The notes beneath the pieces are model-generated. The model ran no database searches. It saw only the letters and a program-made list of their open reading frames with translations, and was not told the DNA's origin. Positions 15,585 through 24,838 of a DNA stretch of 64,000 nt are shown piece after piece. The DNA is from Natronoplasma sp964602715 (GTDB taxonomy: Archaea > Thermoplasmatota > Thermoplasmata > Halarchaeoplasmatales > Halarchaeoplasmataceae): the NCBI GenBank assembly GCA_964602715.1, contig CAZRSB010000003.1, positions 1 to 64,000 of the forward strand. Reading direction: 5' to 3'. The position numbers were made by a program, and so were the translations under genes. Numbering within the stretch: position 1 is the first letter of the stretch; the number at the start of each line of letters is the position of its first letter.

Positions 15585-17840
15585 TCAACCGTAATCTTCA
15601 AAATTTCTACTTATATAGGGGGCCTGCTCTTTGGGCTTCAAAGGTTCAGTCCTATTTCCTCTTCTAACAAAGAATTTTCCCTTTCCTTCTCTTTCTATAA
15701 ACGAGGGGGTATCTGCATGTTCAACTTCTATTAAGCACACTTCCTTACCATTTACGGTAAAGAAAGAAACCTCAATATAATCATTGAATTTTTCTTCCAT
15801 ATAGGAAGAAACTAGATTGAGTAGATGCCGTTGGAAAGCTTCTCTTTTTTCTTCCTCTTTGAACGTATCATAATCTTCTTCTAGACCGTAAACTTCTCCA
15901 TCATTTTTAACGCCGATTAATAAAGTCCCTCCTTCTTCTGAGTTCAAAAATCCATTTATAGCTTTCATCGATTGATATTCCACATCTTTTGTTCTCATAC
16001 CTCTATCTTTTATATCCGTACGAAGGGTGGATTTAAACTCTAAATTTTGACCTTCACCTTCTTCGATCAACAGTTGGACATTTGTATCTTGTGCCCTTGA
16101 ATCGATAACATTGAAAGTTATCCCATCCAGCTCTTCTTTGAGAAGTTCTTCGAATATCTTTATCCTCTTCTCGATAAATTCATCGAGATATTTATGGCCC
16201 AATTCATCATCCCGGCACCAGTCAAGTATGGCCTTGGGGATTAGATGGGTTTCTAACACCTCTTCAAATCCTTCTCCATCATAATCTTTAAGATAGTCAA
16301 TTGGATTCTTGTCACTGATCTCTAGATTTGTAATCTGGGGAATATAAGCTATGTTCATAAGGCTGTCTTCGTCCAATTCATTGTCACCAGGATAATCCTC
16401 TACAAATCCACGTGGAAAGATATGATGTAGGTTTGGCTTATCTATTAAATGATAATATACTTCACTTATCACTGATCTATCGTAGTGTTTCCAGTCTTTT
16501 GGATCCTGGTTCGATAAGAGGGACAAAATAGCTCTAGAAAATCTCCCTCTATAACTGTATGATGATTCTCTCAGATCATTCCTATCCAGAATGAAAGGTT
16601 CAAATTCAAATTCTTCTCCCTGTTTGGCTTTCTCTAACTCTTCTAAATGATCATATCGAAGATGTCTTGTGTGCTTCAGTTTCTCTTCATTGTGGAACGA
16701 ATAATACCAGAAGTACTTTTTTAGTAAATCATAATCAGGATCATCGTTTTCGTAGAAATAAGATGAGATAGTTATGTAGAAATATCTGTATGGGATAAGA
16801 TTTGGACCTTTCAAATGAAGATGGTTTTCAAAGAAGTCAAAAGTATCCCTAAAGGCTTCTTTCGCTCCATCCCATACCTCTTCTATTTGTTTTGCTGTGA
16901 TATTATTTAGATAGGTGTCAGTGATATTGTGGACACTTGCATCTTCTATGTTCTGTCTAATTATCATCGCTAACATCTGAAGGTATGTTTGATACCCTAT
17001 TCCGGAAAACTCACCTGGTGTATTGTCTTTGAAATCATCTATCATCTCTCTCAGATAGAAACCGCCCTCTGGATGCCCTTCTTGCCTAAACGTTTTAGCT
17101 ACCACTATGTCAAATATGTTGAGAGGTTCACCTTCCTGATTTACTCTCTCAAATATTTCACAGACCTCATTGGTCTCTATTCCCTTCAATTCAATAAATG
17201 GGATCCTGTAGTTATCCATCACATGCTTTATCTTCCTCAAATTTTCCCTGTAAGGATGTTCGTAAGAAGTATACCCTAGATTATGTATATTCCTTTCAAT
17301 CTCATTATAGTTCTCCTTTATATCTTTCAGTTTTACGATCAGTCCCTTTTTGTATCTTTTCATCTTTGGGATGTTCTGCTTAATCTCTCCGCCTTTGTCG
17401 TCTATCTCACCCCAACATAAGAAGCGTTTTTTATACTTTGAATCTTCCTCGTCTTCTTCCTCCTCCACCGTGAGGTCAACGTACATAGTGGGCTCAAAGT
17501 CTCTTCTCCACTCCCCTTTAGCCCCATATAGGGAGGTTAGCAGGGCTGTTGTCCTTTGCTGCCCATCCAATATATATTTGAAGTCTGATTCTCTCTCAGA
17601 ATCGTCGATCTCGTGTCCCCCGATCTTCCTATGTTTCTGCAGTTTTACATCTGTCTTCCAGACCAATATGCTCCCAATCGGGTAAAATTTATAGATACTG
17701 TCCCACAACTTTTTCACATTGTTCTTTTCCCAAATAATTTCCCTCTGGAAAGTGGGAATCTGATATTTTTTGTTCTTCAAATTTTCAAGATATGTCCCTA
17801 TAGAATCATGAGTGGGTTTGATTCTATCTGCATCTTCCAT
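15585..17840 (-). CDS. DUF262 (GmrS-like) - HNH - Schlafen AlbA_2 fusion protein
   Basis: A 751-residue multi-domain protein. Residues about 10-230 are a DUF262/GmrS-type domain: YQIPTFQREIIW, then FYPIGSILVWK and the catalytic-site motif ILDGQQRTTAL. A helical middle section leads to a DUF1524/HNH-like nuclease segment around residue 470 (NLHHIFPRGF). From about residue 585 there is a Schlafen AlbA_2 domain (GQNLEFKSTLR, then GGTLLIGVKNDGEVYGLE, and FFVRRGNRTEPL). GmrSD enzymes are NTP-dependent type IV restriction nucleases for modified DNA, and AlbA_2 occurs in regulators and RNA or DNA effectors. Together they suggest a defence effector. The domain calls rest on strong motifs; the target is unknown. 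Confidence 0.85.
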   Translation of the reverse strand: MEDADRIKPTHDSIGTYLENLKNKKYQIPTFQREIIWEKNNVKKLWDSIYKFYPIGSILVWKTDVKLQKHRKIGGHEIDDSERESDFKYILDGQQRTTALLTSLYGAKGEWRRDFEPTMYVDLTVEEEEDEEDSKYKKRFLCWGEIDDKGGEIKQNIPKMKRYKKGLIVKLKDIKENYNEIERNIHNLGYTSYEHPYRENLRKIKHVMDNYRIPFIELKGIETNEVCEIFERVNQEGEPLNIFDIVVAKTFRQEGHPEGGFYLREMIDDFKDNTPGEFSGIGYQTYLQMLAMIIRQNIEDASVHNITDTYLNNITAKQIEEVWDGAKEAFRDTFDFFENHLHLKGPNLIPYRYFYITISSYFYENDDPDYDLLKKYFWYYSFHNEEKLKHTRHLRYDHLEELEKAKQGEEFEFEPFILDRNDLRESSYSYRGRFSRAILSLLSNQDPKDWKHYDRSVISEVYYHLIDKPNLHHIFPRGFVEDYPGDNELDEDSLMNIAYIPQITNLEISDKNPIDYLKDYDGEGFEEVLETHLIPKAILDWCRDDELGHKYLDEFIEKRIKIFEELLKEELDGITFNVIDSRAQDTNVQLLIEEGEGQNLEFKSTLRTDIKDRGMRTKDVEYQSMKAINGFLNSEEGGTLLIGVKNDGEVYGLEEDYDTFKEEEKREAFQRHLLNLVSSYMEEKFNDYIEVSFFTVNGKEVCLIEVEHADTPSFIEREGKGKFFVRRGNRTEPLKPKEQAPYISRNFEDYG

Positions 17841-18355
17841 GGTATAATCACCTATTTTTGTAAAGCTAAACGATTAACAACATAGAATATTTAAAATTAA
17901 TCGCCGTAATTAATTTGATAAAAGTGTAGAAAACTACTCATTAAAGTTTCATCATCTATTCCGTTATTCTCACTTGCTACTTTTCTTCAGGCAGGAAACT
18001 TCATAAAATCTGTGTGATTTAAGAAGAAGCTAGAAATATGAATCATTCTAATATATACTTATATGAGTGTATATTCCTCACACTCTACCGGATTTATGAA
18101 GGTGATCTTCACTTCTTTATATAGTATCACTTAAGTTTAACAGATGAAACTCGAAAATCGACGGAGAAACAGGAATTTTTAACGATTTATCCTGATTGAT
18201 TTTATTTTTTTCAAGAGGAAGAAAGAGTATTGAGGAAGAAAAGGTATGAACGGACAAAATCCCTAACGCACGCACGCATGCGCATTACGTAACATGTCCG
18301 GACATATCACATATAATAATACTATACGCGATCTGTCCGAAGTCCTATCTAGAGA
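17841..18355. other. 515-base non-coding region with palindromes
   Basis: It holds the promoter region of the fusion gene and the tail of the primase operon. A 6-bp hairpin lies at 18065-18085 (GAGTGT/ACACTC). A separate cluster of TGTCCG motifs and alternating purine-pyrimidine DNA occupies 18251-18339. No frame resembling a gene was found. Confidence 0.6.
18251..18339. promoter_or_regulatory. TGTCCG motif cluster around ATGTCCGGACAT
   Basis: A perfect 12-bp palindrome (18294-18305) is flanked by half sites CGGACA (18251-18256) and TGTCCG (18334-18339). Between them are 20 bases of strictly alternating purine and pyrimidine (18266-18285) and TTACGTAA (18285-18292). It lies just behind the primase-helicase 3' end; a protein-binding or replication site is plausible. 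Confidence 0.5.
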
Positions 18356-21300
18356 TCAGTATCTACTTTCTATACCGTCTGGTGGGCGTGGTCCTTCCAA
18401 CGGACTCTGATAGGGGCTTTCCCCTTCCAACTCTGTATCTCCTCCTGGGTTTATCCCGTTCAGGCCTTGATTGATCCATTTATAGGCCACTCCTTCCTTT
18501 TTTTTGACAAGTGTATCAGTTTTCTCCTCTAGTTCATTCAGGCATCGTCGCACCTGTCTCTTTGACAAGTCGATCTTCTTTGCAATCGTCTTAGTGGTAA
18601 ACTCTTCTCTTTTTTTCGCCTCTGAAAAGACTTTCTTCATCCCATCACTCCAAATATTTATGACCCCTGGTTGTGTCTCGTGAGGGACCCAATCAGGTAA
18701 AGTGTTCGTTTCGACATACACAACCGCTCCTTGTCCGTCTCTCCCGAAGCGCATTACTGCTTGAAGAGTGGCATTATGAGTCATATGCCGATAGATTTTA
18801 TTCCCAAAATCCCCATAGTCAGTATCCTCCCCTCTCCCTTCTCTTTCTACTCCCTCGTTTTGGTAGGCCCCCCATTTTTTGATGTAATCGTCTCCGCAGT
18901 GATTCGATCCGATAACCACACCCAATCGCTTTTTTTTAAGCTTATTTGATCCTTTCAGATTACCGTAGTGAGTGTGATCATCGACGAATGTGAGCAATCC
19001 TTCTTCTTGGTATTGGTCCTTTGCTTTTTTCGTGGTGATCATAGAGGGCCTCTGATCATATAGTTCCGTTAGCTTTTGAAGAAGGAGCCGATCCGACTCG
19101 ATGTTGACGTAATTCCCTGAGGAGTAGGGTTTCATGTGCTCAGTCGTGCGGATAAAATGATGATTCAATCCTTCCTTGAGGTATTTCTTTCTTTCACTGT
19201 CATCCAATACCTGACGATGTTCTAATCTTGCACCACCAAGAGAAATTTCCCACATCTCTTTAATGGGAGTTCCATCTAATGCAATGATTTGCCTGCAGTA
19301 GTACAGATTCGGGGGTTTCATGACGTGAATTCTGTTAGTCGCTCGGTTATGAAGAACGGTGAGATGCTTATTTTTATCAAAATAGCGCTTACGCTCGTAT
19401 CCGTTGACCGTATTATCTTCATCTCCCACCATTTCAAGGAGGGCATGAATCACTGTAGGGGTAAGTGAATGTGTTTCTTCTGAGTCAAGGACCCATGTTG
19501 GGGTTTTCTCCTTCATTCCATCGAGATATTCGAGTGCTTTTTCCCGCCTTTTTTCATCATCCCTGTTTTCCAAAAGATCGGTAATGTTTTGGAAAGGGAT
19601 CCTATCTTCGTCCTGAAGGTAATCCGATATGGCTTTTTTTAATTTTTCCGCTGAAAATTTTTCCTCAAAGGCATCCTCGGGAAATTCATCGAATACTACT
19701 GTTCTCTTTTTCGTAACTTTGGGAAGATGAGCACATAGATAATGCCCTATCAGAACATCGTAATATTCCGGATCGAAGTTCCAAGCCATGCTGTACGGAC
19801 ATGCCCCATCCTTTTGACACGGAGGAGAGCAGTATTTATGGATCTGTTGTGGGGTAAGCCCTCGTTCATACCAATCTTTTACCTTATCTTTCCACTCTTC
19901 ACCGTGTTCCCCTGTTGCTGTTGGACAACTCTGAAAAAAAGAAGGTAGCCGTTTATATGAGAGGTTCTCATCCTCGCACCACTCTTCTATCTGTTTATAC
20001 TGCTCTTTATGTCCCCGATCGGTAAGAACCGTTAGGGGTGTGTGTGTTTCTTTAGCGGCTTTGATTATACCGTTGCTCTTCCCTAACGAGGGTAGTGCAT
20101 CGATGAGGATGTTTTCTTGGCTTTCTAACGCATCTACAAGGCAGTCTAACGTTTTTTTCCGTGCTTTTTCCACATGCCTTCTCCGTGGTCTGTCATCTAT
20201 GAGGATGGGTTCAACAGGTAAATCACTTACATCATCAGGCTTGTTCACTGAAACTAATAGATCTGGTTTTGGAGATCCTTTTTCGAGGATGGGAATATCA
20301 TATCCTCCCTCACTAAGTCCCTCTACGGCTTTCCAGAATGTCCTCCCGTCGAGTTTTTCAGCAGGAGTTGATATGAGCCCCACTCCCAGCGCATACGCCT
20401 TGAGAGGACCACCGCCCTTATCTACTTTGTTATCTATGAACCGATTTTCTCCTTCAGGGATTGCACAAGATTTTCCGCTTTCACTCTCCCGCCAAGAGGG
20501 GTTGAAGGTGATTTCGGATGATCTGTTCGAGGTGTCAAACTCGTCGGAAGCGTACTTTTTGACGATCTCTTTTACATCGATCCTATTAACAGCATCTACT
20601 ACATCACACCAGTTATCGGTAGTTTCTAAATCAGCCAGGTTAATGTTCTTTTTACGACGCTCTTCCCGTCTCTCTTTCCGATCTTCGGTAATTTTTTTTC
20701 GCCGTTTTTCTTTTTCCTTCTCCTCTTCAACCCAAGTCTTAAGGGCAACTTTCCAGTCCCCTTCGTAGAAATCTGGAAAGAGATCTGAAATCATTTTGTC
20801 GAGTGGTCTATGGTTTTCGGGAACTGTGGTAAAATCTACACACCATTCTTTGACCTTTGAAATCAATTCGCTGTCTACGTCTTCCTTGCGAATCAACTTG
20901 TACTCCACGGTGGCAGTATCTATTGGATGGACCACGCCATCTATTTCTTTGTGTAAAGAGAGAGGGCCTTTATATTGCCGATTCTTATTGTTAATCGCAT
21001 CCATTTTACAGATTTCTTCTGCTCCATCAACGCTTTCAAGAACTTCAATCCTCTTTTTTTTAATCCAGTCATTCATGCGGTCCGTCAATTCATCGAATAT
21101 TTTTCCCTTGCTGTTCAAATCGCTAATAGGTGCAGTGACGCCTGGAGCAGTGAATATGTAAACTCCTCCAACAGAATCCAATAGAAAGACGTGATCCTCT
21201 CCTACCAACCTCTCGAATTCTTTTATCATCTTCTCTATCACTTTTGAGAATATTTTTTTCTTCTCAGAAGGAAGGGAGCGCTCTTTATGGGCATCCTTTA

Positions 21301-21685
21301 GGTCAATATCAACGAATAAAGCAGTGGCATAGATTTCATCATAATTAGGCAGAGGTGATTCCCCTCCCTCAAAATATGTGCCCCCATCGGTACTTTTGCA
21401 TAATTTCTCTTTCAGAACATCTTTTTTCTGGTAGTTGAGCACGGCGTAATAGTGTCTGTCGATCTGATCTGCAAGTTCTCCAGCATCACCTCCCAAACTG
21501 TAAGGGCGGCCCCGATACTGATATCCTTCTTCGTAGCTTTCGATTTTCTTAGCCGGTCTTTTGTGGTACCACCCATAGTGATCACTGATGCCAAAAGTAG
21601 TAGTCTCTTCCATCCCTCCTAGAGCTTTGAAAATCGGGATCAATTTTTGGTAATACTTCCTGTGCTCACTCCTTTTCCGTGTCAT
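18356..21685 (-). CDS. Mobile-element primase-helicase (AEP primase, SF2-like helicase, winged helix)
   Basis: A 1109-residue replication protein of plasmid or viral type. The N-terminal AEP-primase region shows TALFVDIDLKD (about 121-131, the two metal-binding Asp), LLDSVGGVYIF (168-178) and KNRQYKGPLSLHK (234-246). Tyr stands where AEP motif II usually has His. A helicase region begins near residue 545 with a Walker-A-like ALPSLGKSN. A Cys cluster follows (YCSPPCQKDGACPY), then a Walker-B-like VVFDEFPED and a motif-VI-like QAVMRFGRDG. The last 90 residues include a winged helix (KTIAKKIDLSKRQVRRCL). The gene ends an operon of small proteins. The primase and helicase assignment is inferred from motifs; overall size fits replication proteins of archaeal elements. 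Confidence 0.82.
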   Translation of the reverse strand: MTRKRSEHRKYYQKLIPIFKALGGMEETTTFGISDHYGWYHKRPAKKIESYEEGYQYRGRPYSLGGDAGELADQIDRHYYAVLNYQKKDVLKEKLCKSTDGGTYFEGGESPLPNYDEIYATALFVDIDLKDAHKERSLPSEKKKIFSKVIEKMIKEFERLVGEDHVFLLDSVGGVYIFTAPGVTAPISDLNSKGKIFDELTDRMNDWIKKKRIEVLESVDGAEEICKMDAINNKNRQYKGPLSLHKEIDGVVHPIDTATVEYKLIRKEDVDSELISKVKEWCVDFTTVPENHRPLDKMISDLFPDFYEGDWKVALKTWVEEEKEKEKRRKKITEDRKERREERRKKNINLADLETTDNWCDVVDAVNRIDVKEIVKKYASDEFDTSNRSSEITFNPSWRESESGKSCAIPEGENRFIDNKVDKGGGPLKAYALGVGLISTPAEKLDGRTFWKAVEGLSEGGYDIPILEKGSPKPDLLVSVNKPDDVSDLPVEPILIDDRPRRRHVEKARKKTLDCLVDALESQENILIDALPSLGKSNGIIKAAKETHTPLTVLTDRGHKEQYKQIEEWCEDENLSYKRLPSFFQSCPTATGEHGEEWKDKVKDWYERGLTPQQIHKYCSPPCQKDGACPYSMAWNFDPEYYDVLIGHYLCAHLPKVTKKRTVVFDEFPEDAFEEKFSAEKLKKAISDYLQDEDRIPFQNITDLLENRDDEKRREKALEYLDGMKEKTPTWVLDSEETHSLTPTVIHALLEMVGDEDNTVNGYERKRYFDKNKHLTVLHNRATNRIHVMKPPNLYYCRQIIALDGTPIKEMWEISLGGARLEHRQVLDDSERKKYLKEGLNHHFIRTTEHMKPYSSGNYVNIESDRLLLQKLTELYDQRPSMITTKKAKDQYQEEGLLTFVDDHTHYGNLKGSNKLKKKRLGVVIGSNHCGDDYIKKWGAYQNEGVEREGRGEDTDYGDFGNKIYRHMTHNATLQAVMRFGRDGQGAVVYVETNTLPDWVPHETQPGVINIWSDGMKKVFSEAKKREEFTTKTIAKKIDLSKRQVRRCLNELEEKTDTLVKKKEGVAYKWINQGLNGINPGGDTELEGESPYQSPLEGPRPPDGIESRY

Positions 21686-22028
21686 TTTCAGGTTGTTCGA
21701 TACTGATCCTTTCTCTCGCCAGGAGGCAGTCCTGGACGTGCCTACATCTCTTACAATCCCCAGTAATCCGATCTGATATGTTTCTAGTCCTCAATATTTC
21801 CAACTCTCTTTCCATCTCTTTGATAGCGTGGACCGCCAACCTTGCCTGATCGAAGGTGAATCCTAGCCCTTCTAGCATATCGATCAGGATCTTGAAATCA
21901 AGAAGTTCAGATGGTCTGGGATGCTGACATTTATCAGGGAGGGGAAGTTTCTGGACGGCTTCCTTTCCAGCCTGTTCTATCTTTTCTTCCTCTTCAGATG
22001 TTAAGGCGTAGTAATTCTTCTCTGTCAT
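21666..22028 (-). CDS. Small Cys-rich protein of the primase operon
   Basis: A 120-residue protein whose 3' end overlaps the primase start by 20 bases. The N terminus is acidic and helical. The middle (ELLDFKILIDMLEGLGF, then FDQARLAVHAIKEME) forms a helical bundle. A C-terminal motif (DCKRCRHVQDC) supplies three Cys of a probable metal site, with one earlier Cys near residue 34. Translational coupling to the primase suggests an accessory replication role. Family unknown. Confidence 0.7.
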   Translation of the reverse strand: MTEKNYYALTSEEEEKIEQAGKEAVQKLPLPDKCQHPRPSELLDFKILIDMLEGLGFTFDQARLAVHAIKEMERELEILRTRNISDRITGDCKRCRHVQDCLLARERISIEQPENDTEKE

Positions 22029-22030
22029 AT

Positions 22031-22213
22031 TTACTCATCTCCACTGTTGGCACTTTCTTTCTTCTTTTCTTCCTCTATATCTTCTCCAGCCTGCTTTAGA
22101 ATCGCTAGTGCCATCGCCCGAACTACAGTATCTCCGTGTTTAGCCAGTCGATGGAGTTTGTCTTTGTTCTTTCTGACGTATTGTTCAACATCATTCATCC
22201 TCATCACCATCAT
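22031..22213 (-). CDS. 60-residue helical protein of the primase operon
   Basis: A short protein with a core helix pair (VEQYVRKNKDKLHRLAKHG, then VVRAMALAILKQAG). Several Met codons in a row (22213, 22210, 22204, 22198) leave the start uncertain. The 22213 start follows AAGGAA inside the upstream RHH gene, which it overlaps. The stop lies two bases before the ATG of the next gene. No family recognised; an accessory DNA-binding or regulatory role is possible. Confidence 0.55.
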   Translation of the reverse strand: MMVMRMNDVEQYVRKNKDKLHRLAKHGDTVVRAMALAILKQAGEDIEEEKKKESANSGDE

Positions 22214-22355
22214 TCATTTCCTTTTTACTTAAGAGAAGAAATATTCCTTCTCTCACATAACTACTCAGAGAATTACCTGTCTTTTGAGCCCGTTTTTCCA
22301 ACTTTTCATAGGTAGAAGGTTTCAATCTGACAACGATCCGCCTTTTCTTAGACAT
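22191..22355 (-). CDS. RHH (CopG-like) protein, 54 residues
   Basis: First gene of the primase operon. The sequence opens KKRRIVVRLKPSTYEKLEKR, a textbook RHH strand and first helix. NSLSSYVREGIFLLL forms the second helix, and an acidic tail follows. The length matches CopG-type plasmid copy-number repressors. It overlaps the following gene by 23 bases. Its position at the head of the replication operon suggests it represses that operon. It is distinct from the RHH gene at 13978. Confidence 0.75.
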   Translation of the reverse strand: MSKKRRIVVRLKPSTYEKLEKRAQKTGNSLSSYVREGIFLLLSKKEMNDGDEDE

Positions 22356-22463
22356 CGTATCGGTACACCTTTATAGTCACATTCATCGTAATCTTTTTCA
22401 CAGATGGCCGATTTTCAAGATTTGAAAATAGGTGCTTAAAGTGAAATTCGAGGTTTTCAAAAG

Positions 22464-23531
22464 ATGAAAAAAGAAGAAAATGAAGAGAAAATTTTAGACG
22501 TTTTAAGTTTCGGAAAAAACCCAACCACGCGTTCTTGGGAAATTTTGATGATAATATCTAATCAAGAAAAGATCGGATATAGTCTCGATACATTAATGGA
22601 TAAACTTGAGAAATCCGGTAAGGATTACTCTAAGCAAAATGTGAGGAGAGACATAAAAAAGAGACTTAAAAAAGGTGATTTAATTGAGGTAAAAAAGGAG
22701 AAGAAACCACAATATGGAACACCTCACAATAGGTACAAAGTCACATCTAGGGGGAAAATAGTTGCAGAGAAATTAAAAGAAATCAAAGAGATATTGACCA
22801 ATTTTGAAAAATATGAGGTAGAAAAAGATCATGAAAAATGGATCGAAAAATGGGTGGAAGAATTTACCAGCATGATAGATAAAAATGAATCGGTTGAAGA
22901 TTCCGAATTAATTTCTAAATTGAAGGACTTAAGGACCTATATTAGGGATAATGACGCCTATATTGAAGTTTTTGAAAATAAAAGATTGTTAGATATTTTA
23001 TGGGATTATATGGAAATCAAATCCCCTGCATACGAAGCAACATACACATTTAGGGATAAAAAACAGTATGTAGACTATCAGCTTTCTGCGTTCGTTATAT
23101 ATCTAGATATTCTTAAAGAAGGATTTGATCTAAACTTACCTTCTTTCCCAAAACAGGAAATGAATCGGATATGGGAAATTATATTTCACTTCTATATCAA
23201 TTCTGAAAATTATTCTTACATAACCGATACTAAGACTAAAAAGAAAATTAAAAAGAGAGTGAACAATATTGTATCCACAATATTTACAGATTATTATGGG
23301 GATGGAAGATCAATTGAGGAAAAATACCTTTTAGAACTTCTCGACGTTTTGTTTGATTCCTCCGGTAATATAGAAGATTCAAATCTTCGAGATATTCTTG
23401 TTAATAAAATAAAAAACAGAAAGGATATGGAGTTCCTAAAGGAGCAGATCGAAGAGGAAATAAAAGAACAAGATGATTCAGAGTGGTTAAGAGAAATTCT
23501 AAGAGATGGGGGATACATCGAACTCATATGA
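22464..23531 (+). CDS. Winged-helix protein of unknown role
   Basis: A 355-residue protein, divergent from the primase operon. Residues about 20-105 form a winged helix: SWEILMIISNQEKIGYS, then VRRDIKKRLKKGDLIEVK and a basic wing (KKPQYGTPHNRYKVTSRGK). The remaining 250 residues are helical and acidic/basic mixed, without recognised motifs (for example WEIIFHFYINSENYSYI). It could be a transcription factor of the divergent promoter or a replication-initiation accessory. It is convergent with the integrase, with 12 bases between the stops. Family unknown. Confidence 0.6.
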   Translation: MKKEENEEKILDVLSFGKNPTTRSWEILMIISNQEKIGYSLDTLMDKLEKSGKDYSKQNVRRDIKKRLKKGDLIEVKKEKKPQYGTPHNRYKVTSRGKIVAEKLKEIKEILTNFEKYEVEKDHEKWIEKWVEEFTSMIDKNESVEDSELISKLKDLRTYIRDNDAYIEVFENKRLLDILWDYMEIKSPAYEATYTFRDKKQYVDYQLSAFVIYLDILKEGFDLNLPSFPKQEMNRIWEIIFHFYINSENYSYITDTKTKKKIKKRVNNIVSTIFTDYYGDGRSIEEKYLLELLDVLFDSSGNIEDSNLRDILVNKIKNRKDMEFLKEQIEEEIKEQDDSEWLREILRDGGYIELI

Positions 23532-23543
23532 TATTGGTGTATT

Positions 23544-24779
23544 CTAATCAACTCTATCTTTCAATACTTTCTTGAACTCTTCCATTATCTCTTCGTTTTC
23601 GTTCATCAACTTTACCATGTCCATGAAATCCTGCATATCATCTAACACTTCTGGCTTTTCTTTTGCAAGTTGGGTAAAATCTTTGCTTACATCTTCTTTA
23701 TCCTCTTCTATCTCTTGAGCGGCTTCCACACTTAGCGCTTGTCCACATCGCTGACAAAATTTAGCCTCGGGGGAGTTCTTTTCTTCACATCTAGGACAGT
23801 CTATAGGTGATAATTCGGCGTTGTCATCCTCTTCTTCCTCCTTTATCCCATGAATCTTGTCATATGCGTCATCTATATCTCTTCCGCTGAGATGCACATA
23901 TTTAGAAGGTTGATCACTACCTTGGACCCATCCAAACCATTCACACATCATCGCCTCTGTGAATCTGGGGGCTAAAAATGTTGCTCTACTGTGTCGAAAA
24001 TGATGTGGATTTACAGGCTTATTGATTTCTGCCTTTTCCGCTGTAGTGTTTAATGCCTTGAGTAAAGTTCTATATTCGGCTTTCTTTCCGTTATTTTTTG
24101 TACCAATATTGACCCATAACGGAGCACTATCCTCATCCCTTTTTGGATGTGAATTTAACCACTCTCTCACATCTGGAATACTGCTTACTAACGGGAGCCT
24201 TCTCGGGCCTGTCTTTCCGTTTATCACAATTTTCAGTCCGTGTTCACGATCCTCAAAATCCCCAATGGTCAGATCAATAATCTCACCGATTCTAGCGCCT
24301 GTTTCCCAGAGAAGGCTGATTAAACACCGATCTCTCGGGTTGCTAGCGTGATTTATCAACTTACTCACATCATCTTCAGTCAGCATTTTTTTCGGTAACT
24401 TACCGTTATTCTTTTTCTCTGTAGTATTGATCCAATCTACTTTATCTGGATATACCCCATCATTCAACCACTTATAGACTACTTTTAGAACTATCTTATA
24501 CTGTCTTTTAGTGGCATCAGCAATATCTCTAGAGTTTACCCAGGCTACAATCTCTTCTATTTGTTCTCTTTCAGCGCCTTTCAAGTCAAAATCGACATGT
24601 TCTAAGATTTTTTTCAAATGTGAGAGAAGTTTTTGTAAGTGAGCATCTGAATAGTCCTGTAGCATAAGATGCCTATGATATTCTTCTAAGAGTCCTTTGT
24701 TTCCTTCAGTTACTTCGTCATTCTCTTTTACCTTTTCGAGGATTTGCTCATGCCGCCCCTCATAGTCTAGGAGAGTCAT
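23544..24779 (-). CDS. Tyrosine recombinase/integrase with C-terminal zinc ribbon
   Basis: A 411-residue integrase. The N-terminal SAM-like DNA-binding domain (about 20-115) includes YSDAHLQKLLSHLKKIL. The catalytic domain has R in ETGARIGEIIDL, a beta-hairpin Lys in INGKTGPRRLPL, HHFRHSRATFL (His-x-x-Arg), and the Tyr nucleophile in PSKYVHLSG. Trp replaces the usual third-box His (FGWVQGSDQ). A zinc ribbon (CPRCEEKNS, then FCQRCGQAL) and a helical tail follow. Such enzymes integrate archaeal plasmids and viruses, commonly into tRNA genes. The hairpin array directly upstream may be its attachment or regulatory site. tRNA-Gly, about 3.5 kb away, is a candidate target. Confidence 0.9.
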   Translation of the reverse strand: MTLLDYEGRHEQILEKVKENDEVTEGNKGLLEEYHRHLMLQDYSDAHLQKLLSHLKKILEHVDFDLKGAEREQIEEIVAWVNSRDIADATKRQYKIVLKVVYKWLNDGVYPDKVDWINTTEKKNNGKLPKKMLTEDDVSKLINHASNPRDRCLISLLWETGARIGEIIDLTIGDFEDREHGLKIVINGKTGPRRLPLVSSIPDVREWLNSHPKRDEDSAPLWVNIGTKNNGKKAEYRTLLKALNTTAEKAEINKPVNPHHFRHSRATFLAPRFTEAMMCEWFGWVQGSDQPSKYVHLSGRDIDDAYDKIHGIKEEEEDDNAELSPIDCPRCEEKNSPEAKFCQRCGQALSVEAAQEIEEDKEDVSKDFTQLAKEKPEVLDDMQDFMDMVKLMNENEEIMEEFKKVLKDRVD

Positions 24780-24838
24780 ACTAATAACAATATACCTATT
24801 CTATAAAAGTGTTTTGAACTGTAAAGTAAATGGACGCT

